NCBI GenBank assembly: GCA_029844215.1
Contig: CM056718.1
Span: forward strand, 165,157,396 to 165,221,395
Direction of reading: 5' to 3'
Origin: Przewalskia tangutica
Lineage: Eukaryota > Streptophyta > Magnoliopsida > Solanales > Solanaceae
Length of the DNA stretch: 64,000 bases
Made by a program: the position numbers and the translations under genes. Positions 24,190 to 35,280 of the stretch are shown here, one piece after another. Numbering within the stretch: the stretch's first letter is position 1; every line of letters begins with the position of its first letter. Below the pieces are notes generated by a model that saw nothing but the letters and a program-made list of their open reading frames with translations, did no database searches and was not told the origin of the DNA.

Positions 24190-25578
24190 TGATGCGCGGT
24201 AAGATGCACACACTTTAAACGCAAGTGCACGTTATCGTGACAAGTAGTATAGTCTTGATAAGACCGAATATCGTCCACAAGGATTAGGGTTCAATTACCA
24301 ACTATCTATTTTCTAGTATCTATTTGGTGAATTGATAATTGATTTGTTGTTTATAACTAAGAATTATGCAAGCTATCTAAATATAAAGATTTATTTCAGT
24401 GGTGATGAGAATAGGGCTTCCATGTATCCTTACTATCCGCTTATGCTACTTACTAATGCATTAACTTATGGTATTCTTCTTTTGGAGAAAACAGGTTTAC
24501 GAAATCGTTTTATACTCCCGTTAGGGTTATATAAACACTCAACCCCAGTATCGCACCTTACCTACCTTCGGTGATAAGGATAACTCTATAGGAGGATTAA
24601 GAACAAAACCTAGTTGATGTCACGCACAATGCGCAAAATTAGGGTTGTTAAGCCTCTCATCAACGCTTACATAAATAATTGAGGTATTTTCATCCCCAAT
24701 CCAAGAATGTCTACCCAACTTACAAAGATATTCACAATCCCCTTTCTAATCGATTAGAAATCATATAGTGATAATTAGTTGTCAATTAATTACCAAGAGT
24801 TCAACTCAATTATTGAATAGATCTCACAATAAGAAAAATAATCATAAACATGCATTAATTTATAACATAAGTTTCTAGCAATTCAACATCGAAAGCCCTA
24901 TAAGAGAATTAGTTCCTAGCCATTGTCATGACAAGAACTAATTCCATGTTCATCATACAAAATAGAAATAAAGAACAAGAAAGGGAAAAGAAATTACTAA
25001 ACTAATGGTATCCAATCTCCAAGCAAAAGTCTTGTGTTGTGCGAAGGGAACCTCAAAACCGCATGTGGTTCTCCTTTATAGGTTGAAAACCGCCTCCTCT
25101 TTTCCTTCGAGCCCGCCGTAATTTCGTCAAAAGACCTAATTTTTCCGCGTCGGCGCCTGCGCATGCCGCGCGCGGAAGTTCTGCAATCTGTCGGGTGTTT
25201 TGGCGGCGCGGCCCTGATATCTGCTATTCGGCGAGCCATGGCCGCATCTTCAGAGCTCTCGGATGTTTAGCGCGCGCCTCGATCTGCTCGAGCGCGCGAC
25301 GCCGAAGTCTTCGCAGCCTCGAATAGTGGCGCCGCGCCTCGCTGATCGCAGTGAGGCCGCGGCCTGGTCCGATTTCACCTCGTTCGTCATTTTCTCTGTT
25401 CTCAGCTCTGGCATCTCCTCTTTTGCCCTCTTTTAGCTCCTTTTCCGTCATTTGGCCATTTTAACCACTTTGACTCAAAAGAAAGGAAAACTATCCTAAT
25501 ACGACACTTATATGTACAAAACGGGACAAAAGACTAACTAAAACTGACTCAAAAGGTGTATATAAAATACACTGATCA
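24190..25578. repeat. Solo LTR (1389 bp) inserted in LINE, TSD CACAC
   Basis: Starts TGATGCGCGGTAAG and ends AATACACTGATCA. CACAC occurs at 24185-24189 and 25579-25583, a perfect 5-bp duplication. It contains the motif ACGCAAGTGCACG and GACCGAATATCGTCC near the left end and GTGTATATAAAATACAC near the right end, shared with 32882-36883, 50489-51645 and 62096-62933 (the last two inverted). A GC-rich patch lies at 25085-25380. No internal retroelement region remains, so it is a solo LTR; class (Ty3/gypsy or other) is not settled. Confidence 0.88.
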
Positions 25579-25732
25579 CACACTTGGGGTGATACTTGAA
25601 CGGTCTCACCTTCTCCACATTTTTAAGAAGTCTACTAAGATACTCTATGACAATCACGAAGAGACAAGGAGACGGGGGATCCCCTAGTCTAAGACCTTTC
25701 TTAACAGGAAAAGGCTTCAAGAGGGACCCATT
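25579..25732 (-). pseudogene. L1-type LINE, RT fingers/palm (fragment 2)
   Basis: The minus strand encodes NGSLLKPFPVKKGLRLGDPP then SPCLFVIVIEYLSRLLKNV, the RT block usually written GLRQGDPLSP. It connects fragment 1 (29122-29690) to fragment 3 and is bounded by the two insertions. Confidence 0.9.
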
Positions 25733-25981
25733 TGTTGAAATTATTCATAAGTAATAGTTAATTGAGGGTTAATTAGCGGTTATGTTAGTTAGTGAAGTGG
25801 TGAAGTGGTGAAGTGGGCTCCGCTAGTTTCTTTATTTTCCTTTGAAGTCCTTTTTTTAATTTTAGCTTAAATACATACTTGTACACATTTTCTCATTTTG
25901 AGCTTTCATAATTGAAGATCCAGAAAAGTTTCCACAAAGTTTTCTTCTCTTCATCACAAATTGATATCACTACAATTAACA
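25733..25981 (+). repeat. 5' LTR of compact Copia element
   Basis: 249 bp, TG...CA. It aligns with the 3' LTR with roughly twenty base differences plus compensating small indels near 25780-25810 by eye. Confidence 0.93.
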
Positions 25982-25993
25982 TGGTATCAAAGC
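25982..25993 (+). promoter_or_regulatory. Primer binding site of compact Copia element
   Basis: TGGTATCAAAGC immediately follows the LTR; one base differs from the usual TGGTATCAGAGC. Confidence 0.9.
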
Positions 25994-26359
25994 TTGTTAC
26001 CGATTGTTGTTGAAAATCGAAGCAGGTGAAAGATCGAGGCAGGCGATTGAACTGATCGAAGATCGATTCTGGAAAATTGAAGATTGAGAATTGTTCGTGA
26101 TTCTATTCGAGAACAAGACACATGCAACATAGTTTATAGCATAAATATTACAATTGATAGGTGAAGATCTAATTTCTGGTTCAGTTCATATGCAATATTA
26201 TATATTTTTTTGAAATTGAAATTCTGAAGATCGATTTGTGAAAATTGAGATTCTGAAGATCGATCGGTCAATTGTAGCCGTCACGAGTATCAATTTGTTG
26301 CTTATATAGTTACTGATTGATCTCATTGTTGTTTGAATTTTGTTAATAATTGCTTACAA

Positions 26360-27396
26360 TGGAGAATACTTCACAAAATATATCAGCTGTCACTGAGAAG
26401 ATTTCGAACCTATGTTCAAACATAGTGGATCACAATAATCCATTATTTTTTAGCTCATCTGATACTCCCGGAGTTGTGCATGTCGAGATACAGCTGACTC
26501 GAATGGAAAATTATACCTTATGATGTCGTGCGATGAAGCTAAACTTGTTGACGAAGAATAAGATAGGATTCATTAATGGTACAGTGAGACGAGATATGTA
26601 TGAAGGTAACTTGATGAAGCAGTGGGATCGTTGTAATGCAATGGTGATGTCGTGGATCATGAAAAATGTTAGTTGAGATTTACTGCTCTCAATAAGGCAT
26701 TGTGATGTTTGTCCATTAGTTAGGCAAACAAGAAAGCACTTCCCTGATAGTCTAAGAAGGACTGAAGTATCTTTTCAGCTTTTACACCTTGATGTATGGG
26801 GACCTTACAAAGTGTCATCTTATAATAACATGCGATATTTCCTTACTGTGGTGGATGATTGTACTAGGTGGACATGGGTCTTCTTGATGCATCTTAAATC
26901 AGATGTAGTGATTGTACTTAAAAATCTGTTTATACATATTAGAACTCAGTTTGGTATGGTTATTAAGGGTGTTAGGACATACAATGGGGCAGAGTTTGTC
27001 AATTTTACTTGTCTAGATCTCTTCAATAGATTAGGGATCATACATCAAAGGTCCTGCCCCTATACTCCACAACAAAATGGAGTGGTTGAAAGAAAGCATA
27101 GGCATATATTGGAGATTGCTAGGGCAATTAAATTGTAAGACCATTTGCCAGATAAATTTTGGAGTGAGTGTGTTGAGACTGCTGTGTATGTCATTAACAG
27201 GATCCCTTCTGTTATATTAGGAAACATTTTCCCTTATGAGAAGTTGTTCAAAAGGATACCATCACTCTCACACTTGAAGGTGATAGGATGTTTATGCTAT
27301 GCATCAAATTTGGTGAGGAATGACAAGTTTGAGCCCAGGGCCATCAAGGTTGTATTGCTTGGTTATGCAGTGAACAGGAAAGGTTACAAGCTGTAA
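26360..27396 (+). pseudogene. Copia gag-integrase fusion (internally deleted)
   Basis: Gag starts MENTSQNISAVTEKIS at 26360 and reads NPLFFSSSDTPGVVHVEIQL and KIGFINGTVRRDMYEG, with a TGA at 26522. After MVMSWIMKNVS and a stop near 26680 the frame jumps to the integrase zinc region CDVCPLVRQTRKHFP. The rest of gag, the CCHC knuckle and protease are therefore missing. Integrase core landmarks are present: LHLDVWGPYK, GVRTYNGAEF and TPQQNGVVERKHRHIL, followed by a TAA at 27136. The integrase stops at NRKGYKL (27396), where a second deletion joins RT. Confidence 0.9.
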
Positions 27397-27397
27397 G

Positions 27398-28894
27398 TGG
27401 GTGTTTAAAATTAAGTATAAGGCTACTGGAGAGGTGGAGAGATTCAAGGCCAGACTTGTAGCTAACGGGTACAATCAAAGAGAAGGTGTCGATTACCAAG
27501 AGACCTTTTCTCCAGTAGTGAAGATGGTCACTGTTAGGAGTGTGATCTCTGTCGCAGTTGCTAAAGGTTGGGTCATTCAACAAATGGATTTATTTAATGC
27601 ATTTCTACAAGGGGACCTAGATGAAGAGGTGTATATGACTTTGCCCCAAGTGATTGCACATGAGCAGGGACAGGTCTGTAGGCTACTTACGTCACTATAT
27701 GGACTAAAGCAAGCCTCCAGACAGTGGAATATCAAACTGACTACTACACTTGTATCATCTGGTTTTGTCCAGAGCCATTTTGACTACTCTCTACTTATCA
27801 AGAGGGATGGAGATAAGATAGTTATAGTGTTGATATATGTGGATGATCTCCTTCTGACTGGAAATGATCAGGGGATTATTGATGAGACGAAGACCATTTT
27901 GCATAATCATTTCAGAATCAAGGGCCTTGGTGAGCTTAGGTATTTTCTGGGCTTTGAATTTGCAAGGAATAAGGAGGGGATGGTGATGCATCAATGGAAG
28001 TATTCATTAGAGCTAATTGAGGATATAGGGTTAACTGGTTCCAAACCAGTGACTTCACTAATGGAAGCCAATATGAAGCTTACGTCTACTGAATATGATG
28101 CACACATAAATAAAACAGGCAAAACAAGCAAAGATGAGAAAATAGGCAAAGATGGCAGTGCAGATGCTCCTCTGAAGAATCCAGCAGCATACCAAAGATT
28201 GGTTGGACGACTGCTTTATCTGACTAACACCAGGCCATATATCTCATTTGCGGTCCAATGCTTGAGTCAATTCATGCAAGCTCCCAAACAGTCGCACATG
28301 GTCGCAGCAGAAAGAGTTGCCAGGTATGTGAAGCAAGTACCAAGTCTGGGAGTGTTAATAGCAGTAGAGGGCAGCAACATTCTATCAGCTTATTGCGACG
28401 CAGATTGGGCTTCCTGTCCCATTACCAGGAGATCCGTGTCGGGATACTTAGTATATTTTGGTTCCTCTCTTATTTCCTGGAAATTCAAGAAACAACAGAC
28501 AGTTTCTCGGAGCTCGGCAGAGTCTGAATACAGAACTTTAGCATTTGTAGTGGCTGAGATTGTCTGGATTAAGGGGTTATTTTTAGAGCTTGGTGTGTCC
28601 TTGCAGCTCCCCATCTTGACTCACTGTGACAGCAAGTTCGCGATCCAGATTGCTACTAATCCAGTTTTCCATGAGCGGACCAAGCACATCGAGATTGATT
28701 GTCACTTTATCAGGGAGAAGGTGCAATCAGGACTGATTTCTACAAAATTTGTCACGAATGACGAGCAGCCGGCGAATATATTGACTAAAGCTTTGCTACC
28801 GGGACAACATGCTTACCTTCTTTCCAAGCTAGGATTGAAGAATTTATTCTTAACCCCTAGCTTGCGAGGGGGTGTTGAAGTTATTCATAAGTAA
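27398..28894 (+). CDS. Copia reverse transcriptase-RNase H, open frame
   Basis: An uninterrupted frame of nearly 500 codons. It starts mid-domain at CKWVFKIKYKATGEVERFKA, continues through ETFSPVVKMVTVRSVISVAV, the RT catalytic box LIYVDDLLLTGND near 27830, and RNase H with CDADWASC, SSAESEYRTL, HCDSKFAIQIATNP, and KHIEIDCHFIREKV. It ends after ANILTKALL and the LRGGVE tail that runs into the LTR. All RT and RNase H active-site acids I know for the family appear present. There is no own start codon: it was part of the gag-pol polyprotein and is downstream of stops, so expression as such is doubtful. Confidence 0.9.
   Translation, partial: WVFKIKYKATGEVERFKARLVANGYNQREGVDYQETFSPVVKMVTVRSVISVAVAKGWVIQQMDLFNAFLQGDLDEEVYMTLPQVIAHEQGQVCRLLTSLYGLKQASRQWNIKLTTTLVSSGFVQSHFDYSLLIKRDGDKIVIVLIYVDDLLLTGNDQGIIDETKTILHNHFRIKGLGELRYFLGFEFARNKEGMVMHQWKYSLELIEDIGLTGSKPVTSLMEANMKLTSTEYDAHINKTGKTSKDEKIGKDGSADAPLKNPAAYQRLVGRLLYLTNTRPYISFAVQCLSQFMQAPKQSHMVAAERVARYVKQVPSLGVLIAVEGSNILSAYCDADWASCPITRRSVSGYLVYFGSSLISWKFKKQQTVSRSSAESEYRTLAFVVAEIVWIKGLFLELGVSLQLPILTHCDSKFAIQIATNPVFHERTKHIEIDCHFIREKVQSGLISTKFVTNDEQPANILTKALLPGQHAYLLSKLGLKNLFLTPSLRGGVEVIHK
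28862..28872 (+). promoter_or_regulatory. Polypurine tract of compact Copia element
   Basis: TTGCGAGGGGG directly precedes TGTTGAAG of the 3' LTR. Confidence 0.8.
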
Positions 28895-29121
28895 TAGTTA
28901 GTTGAGGGTTAATTAGCTAAATGATGGTTATGTTAGTTAGTGAAGTGGTGAAGTGGGCCCCGTTAGTTTCCGTATTTTCCTTTGCAGTCCTTTTCTTCAT
29001 TTTAACTTCAATACTGACTTGTACACATTTTTTCATTTTGAGCTTTCATAATTGAAGATCCAGAAAAGCTTTCACAAAGTTCTCTTCTCTTCATCACAAA
29101 TTGATATCACTACAATTAACA
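28873..29121 (+). repeat. 3' LTR of compact Copia element
   Basis: 249 bp, same ends as the 5' LTR. Confidence 0.93.
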
Positions 29122-29690
29122 TTATTCAGTAAAATGGAATAAGACACAAAATTTACACAAGTCATGATCCAGGATATAAATTTAGCAGGAAAGTTTAGAG
29201 AGTTCAATATTTTCTCCAAGAAAGACCATTTCACTGAGTCGTAAGCTTTCTGCATGTCCACATTCATCTTACATCAAGGAGAGATACCTTTTCTACCATA
29301 TCCTTTCACCAATTCCTGACTTAAGATTATATTATAAGTGATTATCCTGCCAGGTACAAAAGCAGTCTGATTTCTATCAATAAGATGATCCATGAATCCC
29401 TGTAGTCTTTTAGTAATAATCCTGGAAATCAGTTTGTACAATGTGGTACAACAAGCAATGGGTCTGAATTCCCGGATAGTAGAAGGATTCTTGACTTTAG
29501 GCACTAGAATTATGGTAGCACAGTTGATGGACTTGCACATTGAGCCAGTAGCAAAAAAATCCAACATAGCATCAGTGACTTGATCTCTTATGACTAGCCA
29601 GGCTTTTTAAAAAAAAAAAAAAGAGTTCAGGCCATCACATCCTGTGCCAAATGTATCTGCAAATGTATCTGCCAAAAATAAGAGTTCAGG
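29122..29690 (-). pseudogene. L1-type LINE, RT N-terminal part (fragment 1)
   Basis: The minus strand encodes CATIILVPKVKNPSTIREFR then PIACCTTLYKLISRIITKRL, and QTAFVPGRIITYNIILSQEL, followed by a frame with DMQKAYDSVKWSFLEK and FISWIMTCVNFVSYSIL. These are RT blocks 1-4 of plant L1 LINEs. Upstream, near 29640-29610, an expanded T/A-run interrupts a DG---FNS-FFKK-like motif. The endonuclease domain expected further upstream is absent, so the LINE is 5'-truncated, as is common after incomplete target-primed reverse transcription. Confidence 0.9.
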
Positions 29691-30590
29691 CACTAGAATT
29701 TTAACTTTTTCGCAAGAAAAATCGGATGTATTTGCTGGGAAAAAAGCTCAGGTAAAATCTCCATGTAGTTGACATTTTTCTAGTAATGTTTGTTAACTTA
29801 TATAATTCATAATTCATGATTCATGTTGGATTGGATCGCGCTCAGGATCATCTTCCTTCATAGGTTTTAGAACAACCACTAGAAGGAGGCGATAACAATA
29901 ATATCCCATGCGATTCACCATATCCCGCGTACAATGGTACACTTTCTAGTATAATTTCGAGTGTGTTGTTTTTAAATATTTAGCTAATATTTACAAGTTT
30001 ACTTTAATCCTTATCATGCTATAGGTTGACCTGATACATAATTTTGAAAAAATGAAGACTTTTGAAATTTATAATATTAATATTTCGTAAACATTTGAAT
30101 GATTATAAAATTCTTAGAACCTGCAATTGTATAGTTATAAAAGAAAATTATTCCTTTTTTTTAATCTAATTTTTTCACTCGATCAAATATGTAATAAATT
30201 GGAAAAGCTTATTAATTCAACCATGGAAAATTGATATTTAAAAAGGATAATAATTGAACTACCTTAGTAAGTGAAACCTATGAATTGAAAAATCTTTTTA
30301 TATGTATTAAAAAAATTATTAAATTATTTATATATTTGTCAACCCAATTATCATTTTAGTTACTTTTCTTGATTTAGACTTATCTTTTTCTTCTGGAAAA
30401 AATGCATGTTTTAATTATTTTCTCCATAATGCTACAGTAGATATATTTATATCATTACTTAGGTAATAAAACTTTGTTGGAAATCAATTTTCACAAGTTC
30501 TAAGATATAGTAGTCACAATATAAATTACAAAATAAAAATTGAAGATAAAAGATAGATTGAAAAAAATGCATACCTAATTTGATGGCAGG
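29691..30590. other. AT-rich spacer, nothing firmly recognised
   Basis: A short GC-richer island at 29855-29938 is flanked by AG and GT and could be an exon relic, but it contains an in-frame stop. The rest is AT-rich without signal. Confidence 0.4.
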
Positions 30591-30596
30591 AAAAGA

Positions 30597-30910
30597 TTGA
30601 GGGTGCGTTTGGTTCGGATAATAAGAAAAGAGAATGAAATTTCCTGATTCTCTTTAAACTTGTTTGTTTGCCCTATTTTTCATTTCCTTTACCCTCTTTT
30701 TCATTCTCTTTCCCTTAGATTGATTTCGCCCACCCCCTAGGTATTTCCATTCCCTTTCCCCAACCCGGACCCCGGATCACCCGGACCAGCTCGGACTCCC
30801 GACCCCGGATCATCCAGAACCAAACTTGTAGGGACAATCAGGGTAATTCTTTTTCATTTCCTTATTGGATTTCATTCCATTTACCCTGTGCGAACCAAAC
30901 GCACCCTCAA
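30597..30910. mobile_element. MITE with 20-bp terminal inverted repeats
   Basis: The left end TTGAGGGTGCGTTTGGTTCG is a perfect inverse of the right end CGAACCAAACGCACCCTCAA. The interior is pyrimidine-rich (TTTCATTTCCTTTACCC) and non-coding. The GGGTGCGTTTGGTT end resembles PIF/Harbinger or Mutator-type MITEs; no clear target duplication was found, so the superfamily is unsettled. Confidence 0.85.
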
Positions 30911-31399
30911 TATATTTGGGATGGGATACATGTGAGGTAGTACTGACGTGAATGTGTCTCTTCTGTTGCCTTTTGAAATGGAAATTGTTCTCCAACTTTA
31001 CAAAAACACTTTCAGTTAATAAGTAATAAAAGTTTTGAGAGCGAGGACTTTTCCGTCAATTCATATTGAGTGGGAACTCCCTTATTAAGAGTAGTAATAA
31101 CAAATTAATTAAAAAAGAACTCCTTATTTTAGCCACTTATCTTCTTCTCACTAAAGCTAGCTTCTCTTTTTGCTCCCACAACCTTCATCCCAAACACAAG
31201 GAAAATGCTCCAATGGAAATCTTCTTCTCTTTTTTGTTTTGGTAGAGAAATATTTATTGCATTGTTATGGTGGAATGATTCTCGTGGTTTTTGATATGGA
31301 TATGGTGAGTTTTCTTTGGTGGAATAATTGTATGTTAGATGTGTGTGATAGTGGTACAAGTGTATATCTAGTGTATGTGAAATGCATATATGTTGTATA
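30911..31399. other. Spacer, nothing recognised
   Basis: Short frames on both strands near 31129-31550 overlap each other and the MITE at 31400; none has family resemblance. Confidence 0.4.
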
Positions 31400-31556
31400 C
31401 AATGGCGGATCCAGACAACAAAATTTGGTGATGCAAACATACGAAGTAGTAATTTTTTGCATAGATTTCTTTTTGGAGAGGCAACGTACGAAACGACGTC
31501 GTTTTGTAAAATTCTGGTGGTGCAACTGCACCCTGCTTTGTGTAAATTCGCCACTG
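31400..31556. mobile_element. hAT-like MITE (157 bp)
   Basis: The left end CAATGGCGGATCC and the inverse of the right end CAGTGGCGAATT form imperfect TIRs of the CAGTGGCGGATCC type seen in plant hAT MITEs. Flanking octamers GTTGTATA and GTTATATG agree at 6 of 8 positions, both mismatches being transitions, consistent with an aged 8-bp duplication. Confidence 0.65.
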
Positions 31557-32158
31557 GTTATATGTGTGGTTGTTTTTATGTAGTGTTTAGTAATATCGGA
31601 TGTATGAGACTGTATATCTTACGTATCAGTGAAGATAAAGTGACATACACACGACATATAAAATATGTATAAATGACTTACAAATTAAAAAATATCTATA
31701 AACGACATACAAAATACATATAACATCGCTGATAAATGCATTCGGCTGCTGAAGTGAGTATTTGATTTTATTTATTTGTTTGAAACTTTTGGAGTCAAAT
31801 GCAAAAATTATATTTCTTACTCAAATGCATGAGTCATATACTTTTACTATTTTTATCAGGTAATTTTAGCCACAAATTTGAGGATATTGGTGACAATCAC
31901 TATTTTTAAATGTTGTAAGGTTTAGCTACAAATTTTTATCTTTAAATTGTGACCTTAGTTTTTGTCACTAATAATACAAGCAATTAGTGACGAACAATTT
32001 ATTGCCTCTATTCAACATGCGGCAGTGACAACGACATTTTGTAAAAAAACAAAATGCAATTTTTGAATAACAACGATTTTAAATTATGGATTACACTTGA
32101 TTCTAAAGTTCTCCAGTGAATTTATGTCACAATCTCCCTCGACCTCTTACAGACGATA
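31557..32158. other. Spacer with possible CACTA subterminal repeats
   Basis: Contains repeated TTTGTCACTAA / TTAGTGACGAAC-type motifs (about 31880-32000) like CACTA subterminal repeats. No CACTA terminus was found here. Confidence 0.35.
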
Positions 32159-32881
32159 ATGGAACCTAACTCTACAGCAATGGCTGCTTCAAATAGATTG
32201 CGTGATATATTCCACGATAACAGCCATTCCCGCGTTGTCACCCTTGAACATGAATTTTCCCAAGTCGCTATGGAAAATTTAACGTTTCATCATATTGCAA
32301 ACGACTCAAGGAATTGGTGGAACAACTTCTCAACGTGGGTGCTCCTGTTAGCAATAGTCGTCTTGTTCTACAGATGGTTGCAGACCTGTCTGAGGCCTAT
32401 AACGGTGTTGCTTCGATACTTTGTCAAAGTAACCCCCTATCGCAATTCTATCAAGCCCGCTCCATGCTTACTTTGGAAGAAGCCGATTTGGCTAAGAAGG
32501 CGGCTATTGGTACTAGCCCCGTAGTCATGATGACATCCTCCACAAATTCTCTAGGATTCGATGATAATTCGGGCCAAAACATGCTCACGGTGACGACAAA
32601 AATAATCGTAAAAACAACGAGAAAAATCATGGCGTCAAACGCAGTGATTTCGGCGGCGGCAACAGGTCCAACTCCAGCAGTATTGGGTCGCGACCCAACT
32701 GGTCCCAACCTTGGGCCAATTAGCCATGGGGCTGGACCAGTGAACAGTGGCCCAACAACCACTGGTCCCCACCACAAATTCCAGCCGATCGATGGGTTGG
32801 CTACCAATTTATCAACCCAATATTGCCGCCCAACAACGGGCGGGCCCAAATTTTCGCCACAGACCGGCCGGCAATGGCGCG
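32159..32881 (+). pseudogene. Copia gag fragment, split by LTR insertion
   Basis: After a frame change near 32280 the plus strand reads ELVEQLLNVGAPVSNSRLVL, QMVADLSEAYNGVASIL, PLSQFYQARSMLTLEEADLA, hallmark gag (UBN2-type) motifs of Ale/Retrofit-like Copia. A Gly/Pro/Thr-rich tail (32680-32870) follows. The frame is interrupted at 32881 by an LTR and resumes at 36884 just before the protease. The 5' part and LTR were not found. Confidence 0.85.
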
Positions 32882-34000
32882 TGCGATTTATACACACGCT
32901 AAACGCAAGTGCACGTATCGTTGCAAGTATTATAGTCTAGGTAAGACCGAATATCGTCCTCAGGGACTGGTTTTCAAGTACCGATTATCTTTGCTTTAGT
33001 TTCTATTTGGTTAATGTTAATTGAGTTGGAATTCTAAACTAATAATGCAGGAAATAAACTAATTATGAAAATACTTTGATTTAAATCAGTTATGATGGAG
33101 AATTAGGGCTTCCAAGATCATCAACTATCCACTCTATTCAATCCTTAATACAATTAGACTAACTTCTTTATCTACGTTAAGATAGCAGGTTAACTAGACC
33201 GTTTTATACTCCTGTTAAGTTAATATAAACACTCAACCCCAATGGAGAACCCTTCTACCTTTCGGTGTGTCACGCCCCGACTTTTCCTAAGTCTTTACTT
33301 AGGGCGTGATGACACCTGGACAATTATTTCCCACCAGGAGCACCATTTAATTCTCTTTATTTAGAAATTTAAACTTATATTCAAATACGGAGCGATTAAT
33401 AAAAATAACAATAAAGAAATTTGTTTATGACTTTATAAGAAAAAACATAACGCGAGCCCATGCTCGTGCAAATATTGTTTCTACATAGACATACTGACAA
33501 AGATTATTCTAAGTTGGAAGGGAGACCATTCCACACGGGCATTTCCCGAGACATTGGAACTGACATTCTGAACCTGACGAGTACCAAGCCCGGAACAATG
33601 GACTTGGTATGACAAGAGGCTGCGGGACGATCGCTAGTCTTGGCGTGGAGCCTTTTCTCTATCACGCTTTCCTGAAACATGTTAAATAAAGAGTCAGCCC
33701 TACCATCTGGGGCTGAGTGAGAACCTTACCCTGCAATTCAAAGTAACACCACAATATTCCAAGTGCAATCACATTATAACGCAATAAGCATATTTCAAAA
33801 ACATATCAGATTACAACATTTTTAAATATGCAACAACTCCTCATAGAAATTCTCGGTTTAACTAACACTTCATTTTATCTCGTATTATACGTTAAGCCAT
33901 TCCCCTGCACTTCCACATGTTTATTACATTTATATATTTGTGAACGTGTATTCACTTTTCATATTTATATATAGGTGAACATGTATTCATCTTTCATATT

Positions 34001-34325
34001 TGTTGCGGCGTGCAACCCGATCCATTATATTTACGTATTTGTGAACACGTATTCACTTTACGTTTTGTTGCGGCGTGCAACCCGTTCCATTATGTTTACG
34101 TATTTGTGAACGCGTATTCACTTTACGTTTTGTTGCGGCGTGCAACCCGACCCATTATATTTACGTATTTGTGAACGCGTATTCACTTTACGTTTTATTG
34201 CGGCGTGCAACCCGACCCATTATATTTACGTATTTGTGAACACGTATTCACTTTACGTTTTGTTGCGGCGTGCAACCCGATCCATTATGTTTATAGTTAT
34301 ATATTTATGTGAACACGTATTCACT
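34001..34325. repeat. 65-bp tandem array, five units
   Basis: Units begin at 34001, 34066, 34131, 34196 and 34261, exactly 65 bp apart, each with the core TTGCGGCGTGCAACCCG and a spacer holding GTGAACACGTATTCAC (inverted repeat GTGAA/TTCAC). The core is the same as in the 51-bp array at 8601-8870, but the spacer differs. Confidence 0.95.
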
Positions 34326-34719
34326 TTTCATATTTTTCAGAAGATCAAATAAATAATATTCTCTTTCCCAACATTCTGTCATTCATACTTGTAACGATTA
34401 TAACTTTTTAACCATAACTCCAACTAAGGTGTTTCTCAAGCGGAAGCTAAGGTAAGACGGGGATCTTTCACTGTACCAAATTTCATTTAAAACTACTTTG
34501 GGTAACTAACACAAATTTATCCTCAAAATAGCCACATGAGATTTGTTTCGGCAGAATTTTTATTAAACAGAACCCAATCTTAGAATAGTCATAACTCCTA
34601 ATCTGTAAACCCGTTCCAGCCCCATAAAATCTCAAAACGACGAGAACAGAGAGCTATACGTCTCCATGTGAACCATCCTTTCATATTCTGTACCATTTGG
34701 TACAGTTTTACACTTTTAT

Positions 34720-35280
34720 TCGCTGCCCTTCCTGGATCTCGATAGATCCGAGGCAGAAACTTTAAACAGCGATAACTCTCAATCCGTAAGTCGGATAGAC
34801 CCCCGTAAGGTCTCAAAATGTCCACAACAAAGATATATAGAACTTTCATTTAGCAACAATTTTCATATTCCCCACAGATTAGTACAGTTTTACGTTTCAA
34901 CATCCTGCCCTTCTGGATTCCGACGAATCCGAGGCAGCAACTTCAAACTACAATAACTCTCAACTCGTAAGTACGTTTTAATAACTCTTTATCTATATCT
35001 GTCCGTAACAGAGAGATTTACAACCATGTAAATTTTCATATAATTCTAATAAGTAAAACGCAATAAAAACAATCCGTAATTATGTCTTTCCGATTTTCGG
35101 CCAAATCTAAGGCAGGAACTTTGAACTATGATAACTTTCAAACCGTATGTCCATTTTACCTCATTTTTGGTTCTATATGATCATAATAGAGAGGTGTACC
35201 ACTCTTCCGAATTTCATCAAATTCTAACAATTATAACTCAGTGAGAACAGTTCGTAAAGTTCATGACGCAACTAGTTGTC
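34720..35280. repeat. Three diverged ~180-bp repeats inside the LTR
   Basis: The block CTGCCCTT-CTGGATTCCGA, then AATCCGAGGCAGCAACTT and GATAACTCTCAA-CCGTAAGT recurs at about 34727, 34905 and 35083. Copies are diverged and non-coding. Confidence 0.75.

Larger units (their letters stand above)
25733..29121 (+). mobile_element. Compact Copia element inserted in LINE
   Basis: Two 249-bp LTRs (25733-25981 and 28873-29121) both start TGTTGAA and end TACAATTAACA. A PBS follows the first and a G-rich tract precedes the second. The internal region is only about 2.9 kb because gag is fused directly to integrase and the integrase C-terminus to RT, both by deletion. LINE reading frame resumes on each side (ILLN at 29130, NGSLL at 25730). 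Target duplication is ambiguous: flanks CCATT and TTATT do not match cleanly. Confidence 0.94.

Noticed and set aside
29855..29938. Possible host exon flanked by AG and GT
   Set aside because: In-frame TAG and no recognised protein; too short to support.
31129..31672. Overlapping frames of 88-141 codons on both strands
   Set aside because: Mutually overlapping and spanning a hAT MITE; no homology signal.
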